Shown here: one piece after another, positions 8,009 to 16,359 of the stretch
Layout of the letters: each line of letters starts with the position of its first letter
Numbering within the stretch: the first letter of the stretch is position 1
NCBI RefSeq assembly: GCF_002351485.1
Contig: NZ_NWMW01000001.1
Coordinates: 248,001-312,000 of the forward strand
Direction of reading: 5' to 3'
DNA: 64,000 bases
Source: Sphingomonas spermidinifaciens
Lineage (GTDB): Bacteria > Pseudomonadota > Alphaproteobacteria > Sphingomonadales > Sphingomonadaceae
Translations under genes and position numbers: made by a program
Notes under the pieces: generated by a model
Seen by the model: the letters and a program-made list of their open reading frames with translations, nothing else
What the model was told of the DNA's origin: nothing
Database searches by the model: none

Positions 8009-10186
8009 TCAGAGCACCAGGTCGCCGACGACGAGCGACTTGTTGCCGATATCGACGGTGAAGTCGGCGGTGCCGTCGCCATTCACGTCGCCCTGCAGCA
8101 GGCCGTTCGCGAAGCGGACCTCGCCCGCCACCCCGGTAAATGCATTTGCGCCGACGAACGTAAAGGCGTCGTTGCCCGCGACGGTCGTTTTGGCATCGAT
8201 CGCCGACAGGTCGATCTTCTCGTTCTTCGCGAAGTCGGTGATGACGTCATAGCCGCCATCGGCATGGCTGAACTTGAAGAGGTCCTTGCCGACCCCGCCG
8301 GTCAGCGTGTCGCTTCCCGCGCCGCCATCAAGCGTGTCGTTGCCCACGCCGCCGTCGAGCCGGTCGTTGCCCGCCCCGCCGGTCAGGACGTTGGCGAAGA
8401 CGTTGCCGGTCAGTACGTCGTCATAGGCCGAGCCAAGGACGTTCTCGAAGTTGAACGCGAAGTCGCCCGCAGCCGCGCCAGCGAACTGGTACGTCTGGAG
8501 GTTGACGGTCGCGCCGGTCAGCGCGTCGGCATAGCTCAGCGTGTCGGTACCCCAGCCCCCGTCGAGCAGGTCGTTGCCGCCGACGCCGCCGCTGATCGTG
8601 TTGTCGCCCAGATCGCCGGACAGGATGTCGTTGTACTTCGAACCGGTGATGTTCTCGATCGAGGTCAGCGTGTCGCCCGCTGCCCCGCCCAGCGTCAGCT
8701 TGGCGATGAGGTTGACGGTGACACCCGACGTGGCGGTGGCATAGCTCACGGTGTCGCTGCCGGCGCCGCCGTCGATCCGGTTTGCGACCGAGTTGGCGAT
8801 GATGACGTCGTTGCCGCCGCCGCCCACCGCGTTTTCGATCGTCGCACCGTAAGCGATGCCGACATTGTCGGTCAGCTGCCCGCGGAAGGGATCGTTGAGG
8901 ATCGCGTTAATGTTGTTCTGATACTGCGTCTGGGTGATCGGCGTGTAGCCCAGCGCCACGCGCTTGGCGTTTACTTCCTCAAACGAGAGCGCCAGCGCCT
9001 CGGCCTGGGTCGATCCGCCGATCGAGCTCAGCGTGCCGGGATTGAGGTCGATGATCTGGTTGGTGTTGAAGCCCGAGACGTCGAGCGTGTCGTTGCCGCC
9101 GGCATCCCAGATCGCCACGAACGGCGCCGTGTTCTTGGTGAAGTCGAACGCATCGCGGCCGGCATTGCTGTTGAAGCCGTAGGTGGTGTTGCCCGTCCGC
9201 GTCGTCGTGTCGACGCCGTAAATCTGCTGCGCCACATAGATGTCGTGGATCATCGGCGTCGATCCGTACGAGATCGTGTGGATCGTGAAATCGAAATCGC
9301 GCGCGCCGATGTCGCGCGGGTTCCAGTAGGACATGATCGTGTAGTTGCGCGCGTCCTGATAATATTCGGCGCCGTTGGCATAGTTGACTGAGAAGCCGGG
9401 CCCGAAATTATAGCGGCCCGGATGGTCCAGACCGATCGCATGGCCGATCTCGTGCGTCAGCGTGTTGCCGGCATAGCCGCCCTGCTGGAACTGGAAGTTG
9501 CTCGCCTGGCTGGCCGAAATCCACACATCGCCGCCCAGGCCCTGCACCTGCGCGTCGATCTCGTCGAGGCCGTACAGCGTCTTGGCGGGAAAATATGCAT
9601 AGGCCTGCGTCTGCGGCGCGTCGGCCAGGCCGCCGAAATTGATATCGGCCTGGTCGGAGCTCGTCTCGACGAAGCTCACATCGAGAACATCGTCCCAATA
9701 GCCGATCGACTCGCGCGCCGCCGCACGCTGCGCATCGGTAAAGGCGCCGAAGTTGAAGAACTCCTCGGCGCCGTAGGAAACGCCCTGATAGTCGAAGGTA
9801 TAGCCCTGACCGACCAGATCGGCCTGCGTGTTGAAGAAGCCGAAGGTGATCGTCCGCGGATCGGCATCGCCGCGCTGCTCGGTATTGTCGCCGCCCGGGT
9901 TCCAGCTGTGGCCGTTGCGGTTGAGATTGGCGGTGATCTGATCGAGGTTCCAGATCGGCTTGCCGTTGGGCGCGGTGGTACCGGCAAGCGGATCGACCGA
10001 GGCGTCGCTGGTCACAAGGCGCGGGTCAATATCGCTCGCCTCGTGCAGGCCGCAATCGCAACCCTGCGGGTGCAGCCCCGCATCCACCGCGCGCAGCGGA
10101 TTGAAGCTGCCGCTGGCTCGTACCGCGGCCAGGGCGTCCCCACCCTCGAAGCTGGAGAAGGTCGTGCGATTGTTCATGATACCCAT
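8009..10186 (-). CDS. Serralysin-like secreted metalloprotease with RTX repeats (peptidase M10 family)
   Basis: The 725-residue protein has the zinc motif HEIGHAIGLDH (H245, E246, H249, H255) and the Met-turn NYTIMSYW (M285), the signature of serralysin-type metzincins. From about residue 450 it has RTX nonapeptides (GGAGNDRLDGG, GGVGNDTLDGG, GGAGSDTLTGG) that fold with calcium. The end, SLVVGDLVL, is a hydrophobic tail typical of type I secretion substrates. There is no N-terminal Sec signal; the early region holds a CDC pair near residue 43. AGGGG lies 8 bases before ATG 10186. No type I exporter genes are adjacent. Confidence 0.92.
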   Translation of the reverse strand: MGIMNNRTTFSSFEGGDALAAVRASGSFNPLRAVDAGLHPQGCDCGLHEASDIDPRLVTSDASVDPLAGTTAPNGKPIWNLDQITANLNRNGHSWNPGGDNTEQRGDADPRTITFGFFNTQADLVGQGYTFDYQGVSYGAEEFFNFGAFTDAQRAAARESIGYWDDVLDVSFVETSSDQADINFGGLADAPQTQAYAYFPAKTLYGLDEIDAQVQGLGGDVWISASQASNFQFQQGGYAGNTLTHEIGHAIGLDHPGRYNFGPGFSVNYANGAEYYQDARNYTIMSYWNPRDIGARDFDFTIHTISYGSTPMIHDIYVAQQIYGVDTTTRTGNTTYGFNSNAGRDAFDFTKNTAPFVAIWDAGGNDTLDVSGFNTNQIIDLNPGTLSSIGGSTQAEALALSFEEVNAKRVALGYTPITQTQYQNNINAILNDPFRGQLTDNVGIAYGATIENAVGGGGNDVIIANSVANRIDGGAGSDTVSYATATSGVTVNLIAKLTLGGAAGDTLTSIENITGSKYNDILSGDLGDNTISGGVGGNDLLDGGWGTDTLSYADALTGATVNLQTYQFAGAAAGDFAFNFENVLGSAYDDVLTGNVFANVLTGGAGNDRLDGGVGNDTLDGGAGSDTLTGGVGKDLFKFSHADGGYDVITDFAKNEKIDLSAIDAKTTVAGNDAFTFVGANAFTGVAGEVRFANGLLQGDVNGDGTADFTVDIGNKSLVVGDLVL

Positions 10187-10491
10187 GCTCGTCCCCTTGC
10201 CCTTGCGCGCGGGGCCGCGCCGGGCGGACGTTCAGTCCGTGATCCGGCACAGCGGCTGACCATGACCCGGTGCGCAGACGCGGCAAGCTGATCCCTGGTA
10301 CCAGCTCCGCCGCGCCGGTCGGTCGCGCGCCGACCCATTCCCGTCCCCCGGTGGCACACTGCCCCCGGCCCTTAACTGAACGGAAAGTTTCAACTTCAAC
10401 CTGCGCCTGTCAACGGCCCCGACGACGACTCACCGCATTTTTCGTGCGACGATCCGTTGCCGCACCGGGCCACACGGTTTAGGCGCGGGGG
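10187..10491. other. Divergent intergenic region between the protease and nadC
   Basis: About 305 bases with no supported gene. It must hold the promoters for both divergent genes. A somewhat A+T-richer stretch lies at about 10370-10400 (TTAACTGAACGGAAAGTTTC). No strong hairpin or repeat was noticed. Confidence 0.5.
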
Positions 10492-11334
10492 ATGATCGAC
10501 TTGACCGGCTTCGACATCGACGGCTTCGTCGCCGCCACCCTGGCCGAGGATCTCGGCCCCGGCGGCGATGTCACCTCGGTCGCGGTCATCCCCGCCGAGG
10601 CGCGCTTCGACGGGGTCATGGACAGCCGCGACGCGATCGTCGTCGCCGGACTGCCGCTCGCCGAGGCGTTCTTCCGCACGCTCGACCCCGAGGTGCAAGT
10701 CGAGCGATTGGTCGAGGAGGGTACGGCCGTCGCGGCGGGCACCGACCTGATGCGCATCTCCGGCAAGGCACGTGCGCTTCTGACCGCCGAGCGATCGGCG
10801 CTCAACACCGTTCAGCACCTGTCGGGCATCGCCACGCTGACCCGCACCTATGTCGAGGCGATCGCGGGTACCCGCGCGACGCTGCTCGACACGCGCAAGA
10901 CGCTGCCCGGCCTTCGCGTGATCGAGAAATATGCAACGCGGATGGGCGGCGCGACCAATCACCGCATGGGCCTGTGGGATGCGGCGATGATCAAGGACAA
11001 TCATGTCGCCGTCGCCGGGTCGGTCGAGGCCGCCACTGCTCGTGCCGTCGCGGCCGGCATCCCGCGCATCATCGTCGAGGTCGACCGGCTCGACCAGATC
11101 GAGCCGGCGATCGGCGCGGGGGCGACCCACCTTCTCCTCGACAACATGGCGCCGGCGACGCTGCGACAGGCGGTCGCGATCGTCGCCGGCCGCGCCGCGA
11201 CCGAGGCGTCGGGCGGCGTCCGCCTCGACACCATCCGCGCTATCGCCGAGACCGGCGTCGACTATGTCAGCGTCGGCCGCCTGACCCAGTCAGCGCCCGC
11301 CGCCGATATCGGCCTCGATCTCGCGCCGGGCTGA
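10492..11334 (+). CDS. nadC: Nicotinate-nucleotide pyrophosphorylase (carboxylating)
   Basis: The 280-residue enzyme converts quinolinate and PRPP to nicotinate mononucleotide in NAD synthesis. Hallmarks are LAEDLGPGGDVTS near the start, LNTVQHLSGIAT, LDTRKTLPGLR, KYATRMGGATNHR and MIKDNHVAVAGSV, then LLLDNM and EASGGVRLDTIRAIAETGVDYVS split over the barrel end. Length is normal. nadA and nadB are not in the window. It is followed after 58 bases by a small membrane-protein gene. Confidence 0.96.
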   Translation: MIDLTGFDIDGFVAATLAEDLGPGGDVTSVAVIPAEARFDGVMDSRDAIVVAGLPLAEAFFRTLDPEVQVERLVEEGTAVAAGTDLMRISGKARALLTAERSALNTVQHLSGIATLTRTYVEAIAGTRATLLDTRKTLPGLRVIEKYATRMGGATNHRMGLWDAAMIKDNHVAVAGSVEAATARAVAAGIPRIIVEVDRLDQIEPAIGAGATHLLLDNMAPATLRQAVAIVAGRAATEASGGVRLDTIRAIAETGVDYVSVGRLTQSAPAADIGLDLAPG

Positions 11335-11392
11335 GCTTTCGCGAGCGCTTCGGCCCGGCTATCGTCGCCGAAACAAAGGGGGATTCGAGATC

Positions 11393-11815
11393 ATGCGGCC
11401 ACCATCGATCATCTGGTTCGAGCGGCTTTTCCTCGGCGCGGTTGCGGTCGGGCTCGTCAACTCGGCGATGGTGTTCGACCAGCTTCGCGAGATTCCCGGC
11501 GCACAGCCCCTGGGACCGGGCTTTCTGATCGGGTCGATCGCGATTGGTGTCGTCATCAACCTGGCGCTCTGGTTCTTCATCGCTCGCCGCGCGAGCAACG
11601 GGGCACGCTGGGTGTTGGTCGTTCTGTTCCTCTTCGGCGCGGTGTCGCTCATTTTCTCGGTCTCGATGGGCAGCTATCCGTCGGGGACGGCGGGGCTGCT
11701 CGGCGCTTTTGGCTGGCTGCTTCAAGCGGCGGCGGTGACGATGCTGTTTCGCCGCGATGCAGCCGCATGGTTTCGCGGTACCCGCGACGACGATCTGGGC
11801 GAGACGTTCGAGTGA
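11393..11815 (+). CDS. Small four-helix integral membrane protein
   Basis: The 140-residue protein has four hydrophobic stretches (about residues 8-26, 44-66, 72-93 and 100-117) and a charged C-terminal tail ending DDDLGETFE. No known motif was recognised. Its TGA overlaps the GTG start of the RNase T2 gene by 3 bases, so the two are translationally coupled. Function unknown. Confidence 0.75.
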   Translation: MRPPSIIWFERLFLGAVAVGLVNSAMVFDQLREIPGAQPLGPGFLIGSIAIGVVINLALWFFIARRASNGARWVLVVLFLFGAVSLIFSVSMGSYPSGTAGLLGAFGWLLQAAAVTMLFRRDAAAWFRGTRDDDLGETFE

Positions 11816-12522
11816 AGTTCGCCCTGGCGACCGCGGCCGCGCTGGTCGCGCTGCCCGGCGCCGCCTCAGCGCAGGCGTATCGCTGTGCGATCCCGCAGCG
11901 CCTGCCCGACCCTCGCGTCGAGGGACCAACCCAGCGCGAGCCGCGCCGCGTCCTGCCGATCGGCAGCTACACGCTTGCGATCAGCTGGAGTCCCCAATTC
12001 TGCCGTACCTCGGGTAACCGGCCGTCGTCGCGAGTTCAATGTGGCGGTGGCAATGATTTCGGCTTCACGCTCCACGGCCTGTGGCCCGATGGGCGGGGCA
12101 AGGCTTGGCCGCAATATTGCCGCGCGGCCCCTGCCCTCCCCGCTGCGGTGATCCGTCGCAACCTGTGCGCGACGCCGTCGGTGCAGCTGCTCCAGCACGA
12201 ATATGCCAAGCATGGCACCTGCATGGGCGTGTCCCCCGCCGCCTATTTCGAGCAGTCGACGCGGCTCTACGGCCGGCTGCGCTATCCCGACATGGACGCG
12301 CTGTCGCGCCGCCGCGGGCTGACCACCGGCCAGTTCGCCCAGGCCTTTGCCCGCGCCAATCCCGGCCTCACTCCGGCGATGCTGCGCGTCACCGCCGATC
12401 GCCAAGGCTGGCTCGACGAGGTGTGGATCTGCCTCGACACGCGCCTTGGCTATACGCGCTGTCCCGCGCGCCAGCGCGGCCGCCCGGCGGGCCAGCCGCT
12501 GCGCATCTGGCGCGGGCGCTGA
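11812..12522 (+). CDS. Secreted ribonuclease T2 family protein
   Basis: The 236-residue product has a signal peptide (VKFALATAAALVALPGAASAQA) and both active-site blocks of RNase T2: FTLHGLWPDG with H88 and HEYAKHGTC with E130, K133 and H134. Several Cys residues fit family disulfides. The enzyme would cut RNA non-specifically in the periplasm or outside the cell. GTG 11812 is used as the start because it begins the signal peptide and sits in a GTGA overlap with the preceding gene. Confidence 0.93.
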   Translation: MKFALATAAALVALPGAASAQAYRCAIPQRLPDPRVEGPTQREPRRVLPIGSYTLAISWSPQFCRTSGNRPSSRVQCGGGNDFGFTLHGLWPDGRGKAWPQYCRAAPALPAAVIRRNLCATPSVQLLQHEYAKHGTCMGVSPAAYFEQSTRLYGRLRYPDMDALSRRRGLTTGQFAQAFARANPGLTPAMLRVTADRQGWLDEVWICLDTRLGYTRCPARQRGRPAGQPLRIWRGR

Positions 12523-12624
12523 TTACGCAAGCGTTTGTAATTGTTCGTTGCCGCCGCACATGGCCGGGAACGCGCTTGGCTGCTGGTGCGTATCTTTCCT
12601 GATCCACATCAACAGGAGCCATGC

Positions 12625-12819
12625 ATGCGAACGCTTCTCGCCACCACTTTGCTCGTCGCCGCGGCCGGTAGCCTCGGCGCCTGTTCGACTCTCCGTGGCG
12701 CGGCGATCGGCGGCGCGGGCGGGGCCGGCGTTGCTGCGGCAACCGGCGGCGATGTCGAGAAGGGCGCGGCCGTTGGCGGCGTCGGCGGCGCGGTGATCGG
12801 CACCGTCACCGACGACTGA
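12625..12819 (+). CDS. Small glycine-rich lipoprotein
   Basis: The 64-residue product has a lipoprotein signal peptide ending in a lipobox-like SLGAC at residue 20. The mature part is almost only small residues with GxxxG-like spacing (AAIGGAGGAGVAAATGG, then AVGGVGGAVIG), a glycine-zipper pattern. ATG 12625 is preceded by AGGAGCC. It should be anchored in the outer or inner membrane facing the periplasm. Function unknown; similar small proteins are often stress-induced. Confidence 0.8.
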   Translation: MRTLLATTLLVAAAGSLGACSTLRGAAIGGAGGAGVAAATGGDVEKGAAVGGVGGAVIGTVTDD

Positions 12820-12861
12820 TCGACCGGAAGGGCGGGCCAGCACGGCCCGCCGCAACCCAGG

Positions 12862-14265
12862 TCAGTCGCCCGTCAGGATACGGTCGACCAGCTGCTTCAC
12901 ACTCGGTACGAAGCCGTTGGAGTAGAAGGGGTCCTGCTTGAACTTGTACGCGGCATGGCCCGCGAACATCAGGTTCTGGTCTACAGGCCCGCCGTGCGCG
13001 ATGTCCTGCAGCGTCTTCTGGATACAGAAGCTGCGAGGGTCGGCGAGGCGGCCGGTCGAGTTCGTCTCGGTATCCGCCCAGCTCGAAAAGGCGCATTGCG
13101 ACAGGCAGCCCATGCAGTCGGCCTGATCCTTGCGGATTTCCTGTTTCTCGGGCGGGGTCACGAAGACCAGCGTGTTGTCGGGCGTCTTCAGCGCTTCGGT
13201 GAATCCCAGGCCGAACCACTCGCGCGCGCGGAGCAGGTCGCCGCGCGTCACCCAGAAGTTCTTGCCCTTCACGCCGACGTCGAGCTGGAAGATGTGATCG
13301 CCCGCTTCCTGCGTCGAGAAGGGGATCTGCCGCTCCGACCGTGCTTCCAGACTGCGGAGGAACGGGTTGCGCACCGCCGATGAATAGAAGCCCGTCGGCG
13401 AGAAGCGGTGGAGGAGCACGTCGCCCGGCTCCAGTTCCATCAGCCGCGCCTTCCACTCTTCAGGGATCGGGCTCTCCTTGGTGAGCAGCGGCCGGGTGCC
13501 GAACTGGAAGGCGATGGCGCCGAGCTCGGGATTGTCGATCCAATCGTTCCAGTCGCGAAGATGCCAGACGCCGCCCGCCATCACGATCGGCACCTCGTCG
13601 GAGATGCCGCCCTCGCGCATCACGTCGCGCAGCGCCTTGACGCGCGGATACGGGTCCTGCGGCGCCAGCGGGTCCTCGGCATTGGACAGGCCGTTATGCC
13701 CGCCCGCCAGCCACGGATCCTCGTAAACGACCGCCGCCAGCCACTCGCTCGCCTTGGAATAGGCGCGCTTCCACAGCGCGCGGAACGCACGGCCCGAACT
13801 CACGATCGGCAGGTAATTGACGCCGTACGACGCCGCGATCTCGGAAAGCTTGTACGGCATGCCGGCGCCACAGGTGACACCCGCGACCATGCCCCGCGTC
13901 CGCTCGAGCACGCCGTGCAGCACCCGCTGCGCGCCGCCCATCTCCCAAAGCACGTTGATGTTGATCGCGCCCTTGCCGCCGGCGATCTCGAACGCGCGGC
14001 GGACCTGCTGCACCGCGCCCTCGATCGCATATTCGACCAGCTCGTCATGCCGCTGGCGGCGCGTCAGCGCGTGATAGACCTGCGGAATGATCTTGCCCTC
14101 GGCGTCGTAGCTGTCGGCATTGACCGCGCTCACCGTGCCGATGCCGCCCGCCGCGGCCCAGGCGCCCGCCGATGCGTGGTTCGTGGCGGCGACACCCTTC
14201 CCCCCTTCGATCAGCGGCCAGACTTCGCGACCGTTGTAGCGAATGGGTGACAGACCCTTGAACAA
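12862..14265 (-). CDS. Nitronate monooxygenase-like flavoprotein with C-terminal cysteine cluster
   Basis: The 467-residue protein resembles the nitronate monooxygenase/2-nitropropane dioxygenase barrel: ATNHASAGAWAAAGGIGTVS early, AGVTCGAGMPYKL, and VMAGGVWHLRDW for flavin phosphate binding. The C-terminal region has Cys at 384, 387, 391 and 414 (CMGCLSQC and SFCIQKT), a pattern suited to an iron-sulfur cluster and absent from small nitronate monooxygenases. TTG 14265 is taken as start: GGAGGA lies just before it and it gives (M)FKGLSPIRYNG. An upstream ATG at 14373 would run 41 bases into the end of the next gene upstream. Substrate unknown. Confidence 0.8.
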   Translation of the reverse strand: MFKGLSPIRYNGREVWPLIEGGKGVAATNHASAGAWAAAGGIGTVSAVNADSYDAEGKIIPQVYHALTRRQRHDELVEYAIEGAVQQVRRAFEIAGGKGAININVLWEMGGAQRVLHGVLERTRGMVAGVTCGAGMPYKLSEIAASYGVNYLPIVSSGRAFRALWKRAYSKASEWLAAVVYEDPWLAGGHNGLSNAEDPLAPQDPYPRVKALRDVMREGGISDEVPIVMAGGVWHLRDWNDWIDNPELGAIAFQFGTRPLLTKESPIPEEWKARLMELEPGDVLLHRFSPTGFYSSAVRNPFLRSLEARSERQIPFSTQEAGDHIFQLDVGVKGKNFWVTRGDLLRAREWFGLGFTEALKTPDNTLVFVTPPEKQEIRKDQADCMGCLSQCAFSSWADTETNSTGRLADPRSFCIQKTLQDIAHGGPVDQNLMFAGHAAYKFKQDPFYSNGFVPSVKQLVDRILTGD

Positions 14266-14332
14266 GCTTTCCTCCGAATGGACCCTGATGCGCCCCGCGC
14301 TAGCGTCATTCGACGGCGCGTGCGAGCGAAGA

Positions 14333-15463
14333 TTAAGGTTGTAACACACCCGGCCGGCGCATCGCACCCTCATAAAGCCTTGTGTACGCTCCGATCATGT
14401 GGCCCTCGTCGAAAAGCGCCGACGCACGCGCGCGATTCGCCGCCCCCACCGCGGCACGAAGGTCGGGATCGGCGACCAGCGGCGCCAGCCGGTCGCGCAG
14501 CTCGATCTCCGATCGGCCGTCGGCGAGATAGGGCAGGTTTTCGGGCGCGACCATCGACGCGATGTCACCGACGCGCGGTGCCACGATCGGCAACCCCGCC
14601 GCCATCGCCTCCATCACCGAAATCGGCTGCTGCTCGGACAGGCTGGTGAGCATGAAGAGATCGAACAGCCCGATATAACGGTGCGGCTCGGCGAGAAAGC
14701 CGGGCAGGTGCACGCGGTCGTGCATGAACATCGCCGCCGCCTGGTTCTCAATCGCCTGCCGCTCCGGCCCCTCCCCGACGATGACGAGGCGGACATTCTG
14801 CGGCACGCCGCCGACCGCGCGGACCATCAGCGGCAGGTCCTTGACCGCGCGCAGCCCGGCAAGCGTACCGACCACGGCATCCCTGCCCTTGACGAAGCCG
14901 GGGATCGCCCTCGGGTCGGGCCGCCCGGCGTAGAGGCGGGTCGGGATGCCGTTGGAGATGCGGTGAACGCGCGCAGCCGGCTGCTTCCACGCGGTCAGCG
15001 CGACCTTCTCAAGCCGCTCGGACGGGACGACCAGCGCATGCGCGGCCCCCAGCGCGACGCGGCGATAATAGTTGCGCATCCGGTTGAGCCGCTCGGCCTC
15101 GTCGGCGTTGAAGCCATCCTCGTGATGGACAACGGGCGGCGCGCCCTTGGGAAACACCCGCGCCGCCATCACCCCGTCGACCGCGCCCCAGTTATAGGTG
15201 AGCACCAGGTCGAACCGCCGCATATAGCGCGCAATCGCCTCGTACCGCGCGACCGAGGGCTTGCCGGTCAGCGGCGGCGGGTCCTGCGCGATCTCATGTG
15301 CCACACCCTTGGTAATCGCGCCCCTCGCGCCATACGCGCCCTCGACGCCCGACACGATGGTATGCCGCGCGCGCTTGCCGAAGGCGTTCATCAGCCGGAC
15401 GGCGCGCGCCTCCTTGCCGCCGAGGTCGAAGCTCGAATGGAGGTGAAGGATGTTGACGGTCAC
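14333..15463 (-). CDS. Glycosyltransferase, GT4-like (GT-B fold)
   Basis: The 376-residue protein has an N-terminal GGKEARAVRLMNAFG donor-acceptor loop, a central HHEDGFNADE, VGTLAGLRAVKDLPLMV, VIVGEGPERQAIE, and the C-terminal EQQPISVMEAMAAGLPIVA stretch with the EX7E arrangement. These are marks of retaining GT4-type transferases. GTG 15463 forms a GTGA overlap with the upstream hydrolase gene, so the two are coupled. The sugar and acceptor are unknown; no other surface polysaccharide genes lie nearby. Confidence 0.87.
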   Translation of the reverse strand: MTVNILHLHSSFDLGGKEARAVRLMNAFGKRARHTIVSGVEGAYGARGAITKGVAHEIAQDPPPLTGKPSVARYEAIARYMRRFDLVLTYNWGAVDGVMAARVFPKGAPPVVHHEDGFNADEAERLNRMRNYYRRVALGAAHALVVPSERLEKVALTAWKQPAARVHRISNGIPTRLYAGRPDPRAIPGFVKGRDAVVGTLAGLRAVKDLPLMVRAVGGVPQNVRLVIVGEGPERQAIENQAAAMFMHDRVHLPGFLAEPHRYIGLFDLFMLTSLSEQQPISVMEAMAAGLPIVAPRVGDIASMVAPENLPYLADGRSEIELRDRLAPLVADPDLRAAVGAANRARASALFDEGHMIGAYTRLYEGAMRRPGVLQP

Positions 15464-16341
15464 GCCGCTGGCACGCGCGCCAGCAGCCGGTCGATCGCCG
15501 CCTCGACCGCGGGTTCATCCAGCGTCGGCGCGTGGCCGGTATCCGCCACCGTCACCAGCTCTGCGCGGTCCAGCCGCTGGGTCATCCGCTCGGCGACATC
15601 GGCCGCGAGGATGTCGGAGCGCTCACCGCGCACGATCAGTGTCGGCACGTCCTTCATCGCGTCGAGCGCCCGCCACATATCGACCCCCGCCTCGTTCCCC
15701 GGCACGCGGAACGGCTCGGCGATCTTCATGTCGTAGTCGAGGACGATCCGCCCCGCCGAGGTGAGCCGGTGCAGCCGCTTGGCCATGGCCAGCCAGTCCT
15801 CGACGCCATAGGTCGGATAGACGTCGCCATTCGCCTCGGCCAGCGCGCGCGCGGCGTGCATCCAGGTCGGGTATTGCGCGGGCTTGCCGACATAGCCGCG
15901 GATGCGCTCGAGCCCTGCCTTGCCGAGCTCCGGCCCCACGTCGTTGAGCAAAGCCGCGGCGAGCGGCGGGCGTCCCGTCGCTGCCAGCAGCATCGTCAGG
16001 ATGCCGCCCAGCGACGTGCCGAACGCGACGATCCGCTCCAACTTCAGCTCGTCGATCAGCCGCTCGACATCCTGCAGATAGGCGAGCGGCACATAGGTCA
16101 TCGGGTCCTTGGCGTAGCCGCTCTCGCCGCGTCCGCGCAGTTCGACCGCGATCACGCGCCAGTCGGGCGACAGACGCGCCGCCACCGCCTCGAAATCGCG
16201 GACGTTGCGGGTCAGGCCGGGCAGGCACAGTATCGGCGGCTTGTCCGCCGGCCCCGGATAGTCGCGGTAATGAAGCCGGACGCCGTCCCCCGACCACCAA
16301 TAGCCGTCGGAATAGGGGCTCGGGTTGCGGGCAGTGGCCAT
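15460..16341 (-). CDS. Alpha/beta hydrolase
   Basis: The 293-residue cytoplasmic protein has the alpha/beta hydrolase order: LCLPGLTRNVRDFE with the oxyanion turn, ELRGRGESGYA, the nucleophile elbow FGTSLGG, and GHAPTLDEP near the end for the catalytic His. Length is normal. ATG 16341 leaves 18 bases to the divergent selO start at 16360, so the two promoters overlap. Substrate unknown. Confidence 0.88.
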   Translation of the reverse strand: MATARNPSPYSDGYWWSGDGVRLHYRDYPGPADKPPILCLPGLTRNVRDFEAVAARLSPDWRVIAVELRGRGESGYAKDPMTYVPLAYLQDVERLIDELKLERIVAFGTSLGGILTMLLAATGRPPLAAALLNDVGPELGKAGLERIRGYVGKPAQYPTWMHAARALAEANGDVYPTYGVEDWLAMAKRLHRLTSAGRIVLDYDMKIAEPFRVPGNEAGVDMWRALDAMKDVPTLIVRGERSDILAADVAERMTQRLDRAELVTVADTGHAPTLDEPAVEAAIDRLLARVPAA

Positions 16342-16359
16342 CGCTACCCATATCGCCGC

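Noticed and set aside
8264..9391. A 375-codon open frame on the plus strand
   Set aside because: Antisense to the RTX repeats of the protease; regular Asp/Gly codons on the other strand create it.
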